Assembly (NCBI GenBank): GCA_944381615.1
Contig: CALWLT010000008.1
Location: 62,001-126,000 of the forward strand
Length of the DNA stretch: 64,000 nt
DNA from: an uncultured Lachnospiraceae bacterium
GTDB taxonomy: Bacteria; Bacillota; Clostridia; Lachnospirales; Lachnospiraceae
Direction: 5' to 3'
Part shown: in pieces, positions 26,672 to 34,800 of the stretch
How the letters are laid out: every line of letters begins with the position of its first letter
Position numbering within the stretch: position 1 is the stretch's first letter
Position numbers and translations under genes: made by a program
Notes under the pieces: generated by a model
Database searches by the model: none
What the model was told of the DNA's origin: nothing
The model's input: only the letters and a program-made list of their open reading frames with translations

Positions 26672-27926
26672 CATCCGGGTGGCGGGTTTCCCGCTGCCTG
26701 CTTATTTTCTGCTCCTTTTTCTGGTTATCGGCTGCATGTATGCCGGCTGCGTGCCGGGCGGCATCGTGGGCGGGATGCTGGTGCTGATGGTCGTGGGAGA
26801 GGGGCTCAACAAGCTGGGAAACAGCATTCCGGTCGTGCGGACGTATCTGGGCGGCTCGGTGTTCTGTATCCTGGGCGCGGCGGCGATCCAGTCGCTGGGA
26901 CTGATTCCGCAGGATACGTTTGAGATCCTGGATCGCTTCGTCAACGAGGAAGGATTCCTGACCTTTTACATTTCGGCCCTGATCACGGGAAGCCTGTTTA
27001 ACATTGACCGGGGGCTACTTTTACGGGCGACGGTCCGCCTGGTTCCCACCGCGCTGATTTCACTGGCCGCGGGGATGGCGGCGTCCGGGTTTCTGGGGCT
27101 GGCGATGGGAGAGACGTTCCTGGAGGGGATTCTCTTTCTCGGCGTGCCGATGACCAGCGGCGGCATGACGGCGGGAACGGTGCCGCTTTCTTCGATCTAT
27201 TCGGCCGAGCTGGGGCTGGACGCCGGCGCGCTGCTGACGCGGATGGCGCCTGCCACGGTGCTGGGAAACTGCACGGCGATCGTGTTCGGCGGCGTAGCCA
27301 ACGATCTGGGACGCCGGTTTCCGTCCCTGACGGGAAACGGGACGCTGATCAACGACGGGCACGAGGTGCCGCGGCGCGAGCCGGTGGCGCTGACCATTCC
27401 CATGCTCTGCACGGGCCTGATCATCGCGCTCGTCTTTTACGGGGCGGGCGCGCTCTGCAACCGTTTCGTCCCGGTCATCCCCACGTACGCCTGGATGATC
27501 GGAGCGGTGCTGCTGGTCAAATGCTCGGGCGTGATGTCAAAGGAGCTGGAGGACGCCGCCGGCGAGTGGGGGCAGTTTGCCATCCATACCTGGACGGCGG
27601 CCACGCTGACCGGGATCGGGGCCACGCTGGTCGATCTGCGGACGATTCTTCACACCATCACGCCGTTTTACGTCCTGTCGGTTGTGCTGGTGGTAACGGT
27701 CATCACGCTCACGTCCTTTTTCGTGGGCCGTCTGATGGGCTTTTATCCGCTGGAGGCGTCGATCACGGCCGGCATGTGCACGACGAACATGGGAGGTTCG
27801 GGCAACGTGGCGGTATTAAGCTGCGCCAGGAGGATGGAGCTTCTGCCGTTTTCGCAGATCGTGACCCGCTCCTGCGGCGCGTTGATGCTGACGCTGGGCG
27901 GGATCCTGGTGCAGTTCCACGGATAG
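26661..27926 (+). CDS. 2-hydroxycarboxylate transporter (CitS/MleP family)
   Basis: A 421-residue secondary transporter of the 2HCT family, which carries citrate, malate or lactate with sodium or protons. It has about eleven hydrophobic spans. Two re-entrant-loop signatures are visible: GVPMTSGGMTAGTVPL (near residue 158) and CTTNMGGSGNVAVL (near 373). ATG 26661 overlaps the nitroreductase end; a longer frame from 26607 is less likely. The AAAGGAA site is about 16 bases upstream, so initiation may be coupled. Substrate unknown. Confidence 0.88.
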   Translation: MHGNIRVAGFPLPAYFLLLFLVIGCMYAGCVPGGIVGGMLVLMVVGEGLNKLGNSIPVVRTYLGGSVFCILGAAAIQSLGLIPQDTFEILDRFVNEEGFLTFYISALITGSLFNIDRGLLLRATVRLVPTALISLAAGMAASGFLGLAMGETFLEGILFLGVPMTSGGMTAGTVPLSSIYSAELGLDAGALLTRMAPATVLGNCTAIVFGGVANDLGRRFPSLTGNGTLINDGHEVPRREPVALTIPMLCTGLIIALVFYGAGALCNRFVPVIPTYAWMIGAVLLVKCSGVMSKELEDAAGEWGQFAIHTWTAATLTGIGATLVDLRTILHTITPFYVLSVVLVVTVITLTSFFVGRLMGFYPLEASITAGMCTTNMGGSGNVAVLSCARRMELLPFSQIVTRSCGALMLTLGGILVQFHG

Positions 27927-27971
27927 AGAAACGGAGAAAACGGCCGGACGGCCGGCGTGGGGAGTTAGGGT

Positions 27972-29042
27972 ATGAATATTTTTGTGGCGATCATGCTTTT
28001 TTTTGCGGCGCTGGGGCTTGTGGACAAGATTCTGGGAGGACGCCTGGGGCTGGCAGAGGATTTCGACCGGGGGCTGGAGACGATGGGCGGCCTGGCGCTC
28101 TCCACCGTCGGTTTTTATTCGATCGGGGTTTCCTATGTGCAGACGCACGCCGGAGAGATTGCCGGGCTCGCGGAGAATCTGCCGTTTGATCCCTCGCTGA
28201 TTCCCGGCTGCCTGCTGGCCCCGGATATGGGGGCGCTGGGGATCGCCCTGCGACTGGCGGCGACGCCGGCGCTGGCCGCGTTTACCGGCGCTCTGGTGTC
28301 GGGCGGCCTGGGAGCCACGATCGGCTATCAGCTGCCGGTGTTTCTGGCGGCGGTAAAGCGGGAGGAGATCCCGGAGCTGATGCGCGGTTTTATTTTCGGC
28401 CTCATTACCCTTCCGGCGGGCCTGCTTGTGGGAGGCCTGCTGATCGGCCTTACGCCGGCGCAGCTTTTCTTTAACCTGATTCCGGTGCTGCTTCTGTGCG
28501 TGTTTCTGATTGCGGCCTTTCTGCTGGTCCCGTCTTTTACGATGCGGCTCCTGATCGTGCTGGGCAACGCCATCCGCATCGTGAGCTTCGTGTTCTTTGC
28601 GATCGCGGCCTTCGGCGTGTTCATGCCGGAGCGTGCGCTGGTGGATCCGGCGCTGGCGTCGGAGATGCTCTCCATGGTGCTGCGCATGGTCGTCGTGGCC
28701 TGCGGCGGCCTGGTGCTCTCGCATCTCGCGCTGGAGAAGCTGGGCGGGCCGATCCGGGCGATCGGGGAACGGATGGGCGTCAACAATGAGTCGGTAATCG
28801 GCCTGGTGCTGAGCGCGACGCAGAGCCTGGCCATGCTGCCGCTTTTTACCTCCATGGACCGGCGGGGCCGGATCATAAACGCCGCTTTTTCGGTGGCCGG
28901 TGCCTATATCATCGGCGGTCAGATGTCTTTTGTGGCGTCGCTGGTCACGCCGGGCGAGCTTTCGGCCTATATGCTGTGCAAGCTGATCAGCGGCGTGCTG
29001 GCGGTGGCGGCGGCAATCCTGTTTGACCGGGGGAAAAATTAG
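27972..29042 (+). CDS. EutH-like ethanolamine/amine permease
   Basis: A 356-residue protein with about ten membrane spans, resembling EutH, the ethanolamine permease. Characteristic stretches are GLETMGGLALSTVGFYSIGV near residue 36, LLAPDMGALGIALRLA near 77 and NNESVIGLVLSATQSLAMLP near 273. No other eut genes are nearby, so its substrate may be another small amine or alcohol. It is convergent with the glycyl radical enzyme and shares the terminator at 29099-29150. Confidence 0.82.
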   Translation: MNIFVAIMLFFAALGLVDKILGGRLGLAEDFDRGLETMGGLALSTVGFYSIGVSYVQTHAGEIAGLAENLPFDPSLIPGCLLAPDMGALGIALRLAATPALAAFTGALVSGGLGATIGYQLPVFLAAVKREEIPELMRGFIFGLITLPAGLLVGGLLIGLTPAQLFFNLIPVLLLCVFLIAAFLLVPSFTMRLLIVLGNAIRIVSFVFFAIAAFGVFMPERALVDPALASEMLSMVLRMVVVACGGLVLSHLALEKLGGPIRAIGERMGVNNESVIGLVLSATQSLAMLPLFTSMDRRGRIINAAFSVAGAYIIGGQMSFVASLVTPGELSAYMLCKLISGVLAVAAAILFDRGKN

Positions 29043-29098
29043 CGGCCGCTGTTTTCCGGGAAGAAACGGAAGGGGAACGGTTCTGAAAAGCAAAAGGA

Positions 29099-29150
29099 AG
29101 GAGCCCCCTCCCGTGAATGGAAACATTCACGGGAGAGGGCTCCTTCTTTT
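29099..29150. terminator. Bidirectional terminator between convergent genes
   Basis: A near-perfect 20-bp stem, GGAGCCC/GGGCTCC and CTCCCGTGAATG/CATTCACGGGAG with a GAAA loop, is followed by TTCTTTT on the plus strand and by CCTTTTGCTTTT on the minus strand. It serves the EutH-like gene and the glycyl radical enzyme. Confidence 0.92.
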
Positions 29151-29201
29151 ATCTGAGAAGATTCATTTTAAATGGGTTCTGTCAGCTGTTTTGGAGTCCG
29201 A

Positions 29202-31655
29202 TCAGGCGAAGTTCTGCTCCGTTCTGTCGATGATCTCATCCTGCAGCGGCTTGTCGAGGTTGCGGAAGTGATCGCTGTATCCGGCTACGCGGACGATCAG
29301 GTCCTTGTACTCCTCCGGATGCTTCTGAGCTTCCTGCAGCATCTCGCGGTGTACTACGTTGAACTGGACATGGTGTCCGTCCATGTTGAAGTAGGTGCGG
29401 ATGTAGTTGGCCAGGTTGTTCAGGCCTTCCTCGCCGGCCAGGGTCTCAGGAGTGAACTTCTGATTCAGCAGCGTACCGCCGGTTCTTAAGTGATCCATCT
29501 TCGCGCAGGATCTGATAACTGCGGTCGGTCCGTTGACATCGGCGCCCTTCTCGGGGGAGATACCGTCGGATACCGGCTTGTGAGCCAGACGTCCGTTGGC
29601 GCTCGCGATCATGACGTCGCCGAAGTATACGTGGCAGGTGGTCGGAAGCATGTCGACGCGGTAGGAGCCGCCTCTCATGTTCGGACGAGCCGTTACGTTG
29701 TCCAGGAAGTAGTCGAAGACTTCCTTCATCAGGTCATCGGCGTAGTCGTCGTCGTTGCCGTATTTCGGAGTCTTGTTGGCAACCAGGTTATGGATATCCT
29801 CGTAGCCCTCGAAGTTCGCCTGCAGAGCCTTCAGCAGCTCATCCATGGTAAACTTCTTCTGATCAAATACGTTGTACTTCACAGCGGACAGGCAGTCGGT
29901 AATGGTTCCGATACCTACGCCCTGGATTACGCTCGTGTTGTAGCGGGCGCCGCCGGCGTTGTAGTCCATACCGTTCTCGATGCAGTCGCTGGTTACGATG
30001 GACAGGAACGGAACCGGCATATACTCGGCAAAGATCTGCTCGATGATGTTGGATCCGCGTACCTTGATGTCCAGGAAGTAGTTAATCTGTTTCTTGTAAG
30101 CATCCCACAGCTCGTCGTAGGTCTTGAAGTCTCTGGCGTCGCCGGTCTGAAGGCCAAGCTGCTTGCCGGTCATCTGATCTACGCCGTTGAACAGGGTCAG
30201 CTCGAAAATCTTCGGCAGGTTGAAGTAACCCTGAAGGATGTACGCCTCGGTACCGAACGCGCCGGTCTCCACGCAGCCTGAGGAACCGCCCTTGCGCGCG
30301 TCTTCCAGGCTCTTGCCGGCATTCATCAGCTCCTGTACAATAGCTTCCGTGTTGTAGAAGCAGGGCTGGCCCCATCCCTCGCGGGCGATCTCGCAGGCTC
30401 TCTTTAAGAACTTCTGCGGGTTCTTGCGGCTGATCTGTACGTTGGAGTTGGGCTGTACCAGTCTCATCTCATCCATGCAGTCCAGGATGATGTAGGAAAC
30501 TTCGTTGACGCCGTCCTTGCCGTCCGGGGTAATACCGCCGGTGTTGATGTTGCAGAAATCGGTGTAGGTAGAGCTCTCCTTTAAGGTAATGCCTACCTTC
30601 GGCGGAGCGGGCTGGTTGTAGAATTTTACCCACAGGCACTCCATCAGCTCCAGAGCCTGATCTCTCGTCAGGATGCCGTCCGCTACGTCTTTCTCGTAGT
30701 AGGAGCCAAGGTGCTGATCGAAATGTCCCGGTGAGTAGGCATCCCACGGATTCAGCTCGGTGGTTACGGCCAGATGCGTGAACCAATAGTGCTGAATGGC
30801 CTGCCAGTAGGTCTGCGGCTTGTGAGCCGGAACGACGTCGCAGTTGGCAGCGATCTGAAGCAGCTCTTTCTTTCTCTGCTCGTCGGTGCACTCCTCGGCC
30901 ATCTTTCTGGCCAGGTCTGCGTATCTCTTGCCCAGGATCATGATGGCGTCGCAGCAGATGCTCATGGCGTTCAGCTGGGCCTTTTTATCCAGAGCCTTGG
31001 GATCGTTCATGTAATCCAGGTTCTTGATGGCTTCCTTGATGTCGTTCTGATAGTCAAGATAGCCCTTCTTGAAAATGTTCTCGGAACCAACGGTGTGTCC
31101 CGGTCCGCGCTGCTCCATGAACTCGGTAAAGATACCGGCCTCATAGGCTGCCTTCCACTCGTCGGTCATCGCGTTGAGGATTTTGTGACGGGTGGAGCGG
31201 TTCTCCCAGTAGGGGATGATGAGCTCTTCCTGGGTCTTTAAGTCGTCTTCCGTTACGGTAAAGTTTACGATCTTACGGTCGTTCATGTTGTGCATATCCT
31301 GCAGCGTGTGGCAGCACAGCTCCGGGAAGGTGGGAGCGGACTGCGGGCCGTCGCCCTTCTCGCCGACAATCAGCTCGCCGTCGTCGATGCTGATCTTCTT
31401 GTTGCTGAAGAAATGCTTTAATACGAGAGCGCGCAGCTCCGGAACGGATACGGTTCCCTCGTACTTCTTGTAGACTTCCGTCTCCAGGACGGCACGCTCC
31501 ATGTAGATGTGGGGCTGCGTCGTCGTGCTGATCTTTCTCAGTCTGCGGATGCGTTCGTTCATGCCGCGCTCCTGGTTGCCGGAGTAGTCCTTTGCGTAAC
31601 CGCCGCCGCCACAGCAGCAGCTGGCCTCAGTTTCGAGTACTTTCTCGTCTGCCAT
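29202..31655 (-). CDS. hypD: Glycyl radical enzyme, HypD-like (trans-4-hydroxy-L-proline dehydratase)
   Basis: An 817-residue member of the pyruvate formate-lyase superfamily. The thiyl cysteine and acid pair sit in GGSSGCVETGAFG (Cys near 460, Glu near 462) and the radical glycine in VRVAGYSDHF (Gly near 792). The overall sequence, including PAPPKVGITLKESSTYTDF and MLPTTCHVYFG, is what I know of the HypD branch, which removes water from hydroxyproline to give pyrroline carboxylate; PFL is excluded because it has two adjacent cysteines. Other dehydratases of the superfamily remain possible, and no proC is nearby. Residues 13-19 read CCCGGGG, an odd N-terminal addition of about 30 residues. 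It is translated 2 bp after its activase, whose last two glycine codons form the AGGAGGT site. Confidence 0.85.
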   Translation of the reverse strand: MADEKVLETEASCCCGGGGYAKDYSGNQERGMNERIRRLRKISTTTQPHIYMERAVLETEVYKKYEGTVSVPELRALVLKHFFSNKKISIDDGELIVGEKGDGPQSAPTFPELCCHTLQDMHNMNDRKIVNFTVTEDDLKTQEELIIPYWENRSTRHKILNAMTDEWKAAYEAGIFTEFMEQRGPGHTVGSENIFKKGYLDYQNDIKEAIKNLDYMNDPKALDKKAQLNAMSICCDAIMILGKRYADLARKMAEECTDEQRKKELLQIAANCDVVPAHKPQTYWQAIQHYWFTHLAVTTELNPWDAYSPGHFDQHLGSYYEKDVADGILTRDQALELMECLWVKFYNQPAPPKVGITLKESSTYTDFCNINTGGITPDGKDGVNEVSYIILDCMDEMRLVQPNSNVQISRKNPQKFLKRACEIAREGWGQPCFYNTEAIVQELMNAGKSLEDARKGGSSGCVETGAFGTEAYILQGYFNLPKIFELTLFNGVDQMTGKQLGLQTGDARDFKTYDELWDAYKKQINYFLDIKVRGSNIIEQIFAEYMPVPFLSIVTSDCIENGMDYNAGGARYNTSVIQGVGIGTITDCLSAVKYNVFDQKKFTMDELLKALQANFEGYEDIHNLVANKTPKYGNDDDYADDLMKEVFDYFLDNVTARPNMRGGSYRVDMLPTTCHVYFGDVMIASANGRLAHKPVSDGISPEKGADVNGPTAVIRSCAKMDHLRTGGTLLNQKFTPETLAGEEGLNNLANYIRTYFNMDGHHVQFNVVHREMLQEAQKHPEEYKDLIVRVAGYSDHFRNLDKPLQDEIIDRTEQNFA

Positions 31656-31657
31656 AA

Positions 31658-32575
31658 TTAACCTCCTATGTTTGTATTGCTGTAACCGTGAGTGACAAAT
31701 ATATTTTTGAACAGTTCCATACGCTCCTTGTCGGGTACGCCAAAGATGCCTTCTTCGTCGTATGCCCTGTCCAGTTTTCCGTATTTGTGCTTTCCCGTGT
31801 TGTGATAGGGAAGCAGGTTGACCTGCGCGACGCTGATGTGGTTGGCCTGCAGGAAGTCGATAACCCGGTTCATGAAATCTTCCGTTGCGTTGACGCCTTC
31901 GATGGTGGGAATGCGGATGTTGATCCGGGCCCCGTCCGCGCTCAGTTTCTTCAGATTCTCCAGAATCAGTTCGTTGTCGACGCCGATGAAATGCTTATGT
32001 ACCTCGGGATCCAGCGCCTTGATGTCGTACAGGAACGTGTCCACATAGGGCAGGATCCGTTTGAAATTCTCGTAGGGCGCGTAGCCGCAGGTGTCGATGT
32101 TGACGCTGTAGCCCTTGCTGGAAAGAATCCGGCACAGCTTTTCAATATAGTCCATGTCCTGGCACATGACCTCGCCGCCGGAGAGCGTAACGCCGCCGCC
32201 GGATTCCTCGTAGAACATCCGGTCTTTCTCGGCTTCCTTGACCAGTTCTTCTACCGTATATTCCTTACCGGCAATCTCGCGGGCGTTCTGCAGGCACCAG
32301 TCGGTGCAGACACCGCAGGCGTTGCATTTCTCACGGTCCATGACCAGCTTGCCGTCAACGATGGCGTTGACGCCGCTGGGACATCGCTTGACGCAGGCCC
32401 CGCAGGCGGTGCAGCGGTCGTGGAAAAGCATCAGCTCTTTCTGATAGCGCTGGCTTTCCGGGTTGTGGCACCAGAGGCAGGACAGCGGGCATCCCTTGAA
32501 AAAGATACTTGTGCGGATGCCGTTCCCGTCGTGGACGGAGAACTTCTGAATATTAAATACATATGGAGTTGCCAT
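31658..32575 (-). CDS. Glycyl radical enzyme activase (radical SAM)
   Basis: A 305-residue radical SAM enzyme that places the glycyl radical on the adjacent HypD-like protein. The radical SAM cluster motif is CPLSCLWC (near residue 29-36), followed by two ferredoxin-type clusters, CTACGACVKRC (near 55) and CNACGVCTDWC (near 83), typical for activases of dehydratase-type glycyl radical enzymes. GGGVTLSGGEV (near 126) is the SAM-binding GGE motif. It is the first gene of the two-gene operon on the minus strand, under the promoter at 32630-32658. Confidence 0.93.
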   Translation of the reverse strand: MATPYVFNIQKFSVHDGNGIRTSIFFKGCPLSCLWCHNPESQRYQKELMLFHDRCTACGACVKRCPSGVNAIVDGKLVMDREKCNACGVCTDWCLQNAREIAGKEYTVEELVKEAEKDRMFYEESGGGVTLSGGEVMCQDMDYIEKLCRILSSKGYSVNIDTCGYAPYENFKRILPYVDTFLYDIKALDPEVHKHFIGVDNELILENLKKLSADGARINIRIPTIEGVNATEDFMNRVIDFLQANHISVAQVNLLPYHNTGKHKYGKLDRAYDEEGIFGVPDKERMELFKNIFVTHGYSNTNIGG

Positions 32576-32601
32576 CCGTTTGTAACCTCCCTCTTCTGAA
32601 A

Positions 32602-32658
32602 AACTAGACTGTGTTCTAGTTCTGAGTCTATAATACTACAAACGATGTAGGATTTCAA
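32602..32658 (-). promoter_or_regulatory. Promoter and operator-like palindrome of the activase-HypD operon
   Basis: On the minus strand TTGAAA (32658-32653), 17-bp spacer, TATTAT (32635-32630). Just downstream, at the expected transcription start, lies a perfect inverted repeat AACTAGA-CTGTGT-TCTAGTT (32602-32621). The position suits a repressor site. No regulator gene is adjacent. Confidence 0.72.
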
Positions 32659-33317
32659 TACTTATTTGAAAAATTATATAAAAAATCTCTGCTGCCTGAC
32701 AGAGATCAGGGCATCTTAACCAAAGGAAATGGGAAAGAGCAGAACCAGTACCGGAAATTTTCACAACAGAAAAAAATAAACGGGAAATAGCAAAATAAAT
32801 TTTAATATTATAGAAAATCAAGGAAAATTTATTCATATAAATGAAAACAAGAAGGCGGGCGCTGCGCCCGGCGCGGGATTCCTGCGCCGGCCGATGACAG
32901 AGTTAGAAGACCGCTGCAGGCGGAAAAGGGATAGATTACAATAAAAAGGTTGTGGAATGATCAAGAAAACGCTGTTTTATGTTTGTGATACATCCTGTTA
33001 TGATAACCCCGGCCCGTTGCTGATTACGACGGTAATCTTCATTTCGTGTTCTATTAAATAAGGTAAGGTTGACAGAGTATGAGAGAGATTCGGAAGGATA
33101 CGTATGACCTGCATGTGCAGGTTGCTCCCGATGCGGTAACGAGAAAAGGCGATGACCGGGCGCAGCTGGTACGGATGAAGCCGGGCGCCATCCTGATTAA
33201 CACGGCGCGAAGGCGTAAAAATCCGTAAAAATCTGCGGAAATCTGTCATCAAATCCGTCATAATACCGGCAGAAATGAAAGAATGACCGGCAAAATTCTG
33301 TAAAAAGCACCGGACGA
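32659..33317. other. AT-rich intergenic region between divergent operons
   Basis: This is the first part of a 1,047-bp gap. It contains AT-rich DNA (32659-32850), then a GC-rich block with two hairpins: GGGCGC-T-GCGCCC near 32855, and CCGGCGCGGG-ATT-CCTGCGCCGG near 32870-32893 with one wobble pair. A fragment of a dehydrogenase gene follows (33079-33228). No complete gene is visible on either strand. Confidence 0.6.
33079..33228 (+). pseudogene. Fragment of a D-2-hydroxyacid dehydrogenase gene
   Basis: A 49-codon open stretch contains LHVQVAPDAVTRK and MKPGAILINTAR, the latter being the signature after the catalytic loop of NAD-dependent D-2-hydroxyacid dehydrogenases (normally about 320 residues). 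Both the N- and C-terminal parts are missing, and the motif breaks off at INTARRRKNP with a stop. It is a remnant, perhaps left from a deletion that brought the tungsten genes next to the glycyl radical operon. Confidence 0.6.
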
Positions 33318-33346
33318 TTGACAAAAAATCGTTCCGGTGCTATACT
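33318..33346 (+). promoter_or_regulatory. tupABC promoter inside an inverted repeat
   Basis: Consensus TTGACA (33318-33323), 17-bp spacer, TATACT (33341-33346). The -35 box lies between the arms GCACCGG-ACGAT (33307-33318) and ATCGTTCCGGTGC (about 33328-33340), an inverted repeat with one unpaired base. Confidence 0.85.
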
Positions 33347-33377
33347 TTCCACCGTATCTGTATCTGAAAAAACGAAT

Positions 33378-33497
33378 AATTTCGAGCTGATTCGCCTAAA
33401 GGGCGGCGTTTTTGCGTCCGATGGCGGCCAGCCACTGGGTTTCGGGGGAAACTCCGGGGCCTCCCGCATTTGGAAAGAAATGCATTGGAAAGAAATT
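33378..33497 (+). promoter_or_regulatory. Moco/Tuco-type riboswitch candidate upstream of tupA
   Basis: A 120-base leader element. Closing stem AATTTC (33378-33383) pairs with GAAATT (33492-33497). It contains GGCGGCCAGCCACTGGGTTT, GGGGGAAACTCCGGGGCCTCCCGC and a final GGAAAGAAATT, which fit what I recall of the Moco RNA motif, known to sense molybdenum or tungsten cofactor. A related copy lies at 36369-36489. A possible expression platform is TTTCCTTC (33552-33559), which can pair with the tupA ribosome binding site GAAGGGAG (33606-33613). Confidence 0.75.
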
Positions 33498-33622
33498 GAG
33501 AGTAAAGCCGGACGAATTATTTTTATCTGTATCATATCGCTTCTATTCTGATTTCCTTCCCGTGTCAAAGCTTTTTTCAGAAAAGGAATCTATTTTAATT
33601 TTTCTGAAGGGAGACGGTAACA

Positions 33623-34663
33623 ATGAAAAAGACGAATCGAGTGCTGGCTCTGGCCATGGCGGCCGCGCTGGCAGGAACGATGACGGCCTGCTCGTCTGCA
33701 GCAGAGGAGACGGCGGCTGAGACGGAGGCGGCTACGGAGGCTGCCGAGACGGAGGCGGAGACCGAGGCGGAGGAGTCCTCTGAGGCGGCGGAGGCTGCCG
33801 GGGACGACGTGCTTCTGATGGCGACCACCACCAGCACGGACGATACGGGCCTGCTGGATTACCTGCAGCCGCTGTTTCTGGAGGACACGGGCATCGACCT
33901 GCAGTGGACGGCGGTCGGAACCGGCGATGCGATCCAGAAGGGCAAGGACGGCGAGGTTGATATCGTCCTGGTACACTCCAGAAAGCAGGAGGATGCTTTC
34001 GTAGAAGAGGGCTACGGCGTGGAGCGCTTCCAGGTTATGTACAATGACTTCATCATCATCGGGCCGAAGGACGGCGCGGTTGCCAAGTCGGACGACGTAG
34101 GCGCTGTGTTCCAGCAGATTCGCGATGAGGAGCTCGGCTTCGTATCCCGCGGCGACAATTCCGGCACGCACAACAAGGAGATCGGTATCTGGGAAGCGCT
34201 GGGAATCGAAGATTATGAGAGCAACCCCAACTATGTTTCCGCCGGCGCGGGCATGGGCGACACCATCAACATGGCGGACGAGATGGGCGCGTACTGCCTG
34301 TCTGACCGTGGAACCTGGCTGTCCAGAAAAGCGGATTATCCGGATATGGACATCGTGTGCGAGGGAAGCGACGACCTGCTGAACCAGTACGGCGTGATCG
34401 CGGTAAATCCGGAGAAATACCCGGATGTCAACAACGCCGCGGCCAACACGTTCATCGAGTGGATCTGCTCTCCGGAGGTTCAGGATCTGATCGCGGAGTA
34501 CGGCGTTGAGGAGTATGGCGAGCCGCTGTTCTTCCCGAATGCGGATCAGGGCGAGGCCGCCGCGGAGGAGACGGCTGCCGCTGAGGAAGCCGCCGCAGAC
34601 GGCGAGGCTGCTGAGACCGAAGCTGCCGAGGAAGCTGCCGAGACCGAGGCTGCTGCCGAGTAA
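33623..34663 (+). CDS. tupA: Tungstate ABC transporter, substrate-binding lipoprotein TupA
   Basis: A 346-residue exported protein. A signal peptide with lipobox-like end MTAC (Cys near residue 24) is followed by an Ala/Glu/Thr linker (about 25-62), then the binding domain starting LMATTTSTDDTGLLDYLQP, the TupA signature whose TTTS residues hold the oxyanion. VDIVLVHSRKQEDAF and FVSRGDNSGTHNKE are also typical. A second low-complexity Ala/Glu tail (about 310-346) ends the protein. It is preceded by a Moco/Tuco-type riboswitch candidate. Tungstate rather than molybdate is inferred from family type and the AOR gene downstream. Confidence 0.92.
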   Translation: MKKTNRVLALAMAAALAGTMTACSSAAEETAAETEAATEAAETEAETEAEESSEAAEAAGDDVLLMATTTSTDDTGLLDYLQPLFLEDTGIDLQWTAVGTGDAIQKGKDGEVDIVLVHSRKQEDAFVEEGYGVERFQVMYNDFIIIGPKDGAVAKSDDVGAVFQQIRDEELGFVSRGDNSGTHNKEIGIWEALGIEDYESNPNYVSAGAGMGDTINMADEMGAYCLSDRGTWLSRKADYPDMDIVCEGSDDLLNQYGVIAVNPEKYPDVNNAAANTFIEWICSPEVQDLIAEYGVEEYGEPLFFPNADQGEAAAEETAAAEEAAADGEAAETEAAEEAAETEAAAE

Positions 34664-34800
34664 AACGGATAAAAGGGCGGGCGCAATGTCCGCCCGCATG
34701 AACGGGGCGCTGCAAAAACAGGACTTTGATTTTGCGGCGCCCCGTTTTGCAGCGCGGGATCAGGCGGGCCGTTTCGCCTGGCCCGGCAGAGGAGAGAGAC

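Noticed and set aside
29172-30281. Two plus-strand frames opposite the glycyl radical enzyme
   Set aside because: Shadows of a well supported 817-residue gene.
29202-31655. Pyruvate formate-lyase as the identity of the glycyl radical enzyme
   Set aside because: PFL has a Cys-Cys pair in the active site; this protein has the single-Cys GCVE motif of dehydratase-type enzymes.
31688-32599. A 303-codon plus-strand frame opposite the activase
   Set aside because: Antisense to a radical SAM gene with all motifs; the plus-strand product has no recognisable feature.
33318-33720. Open frames across the tupA leader
   Set aside because: They overlap the riboswitch candidate and the start of tupA in other frames and lack ribosome binding sites.
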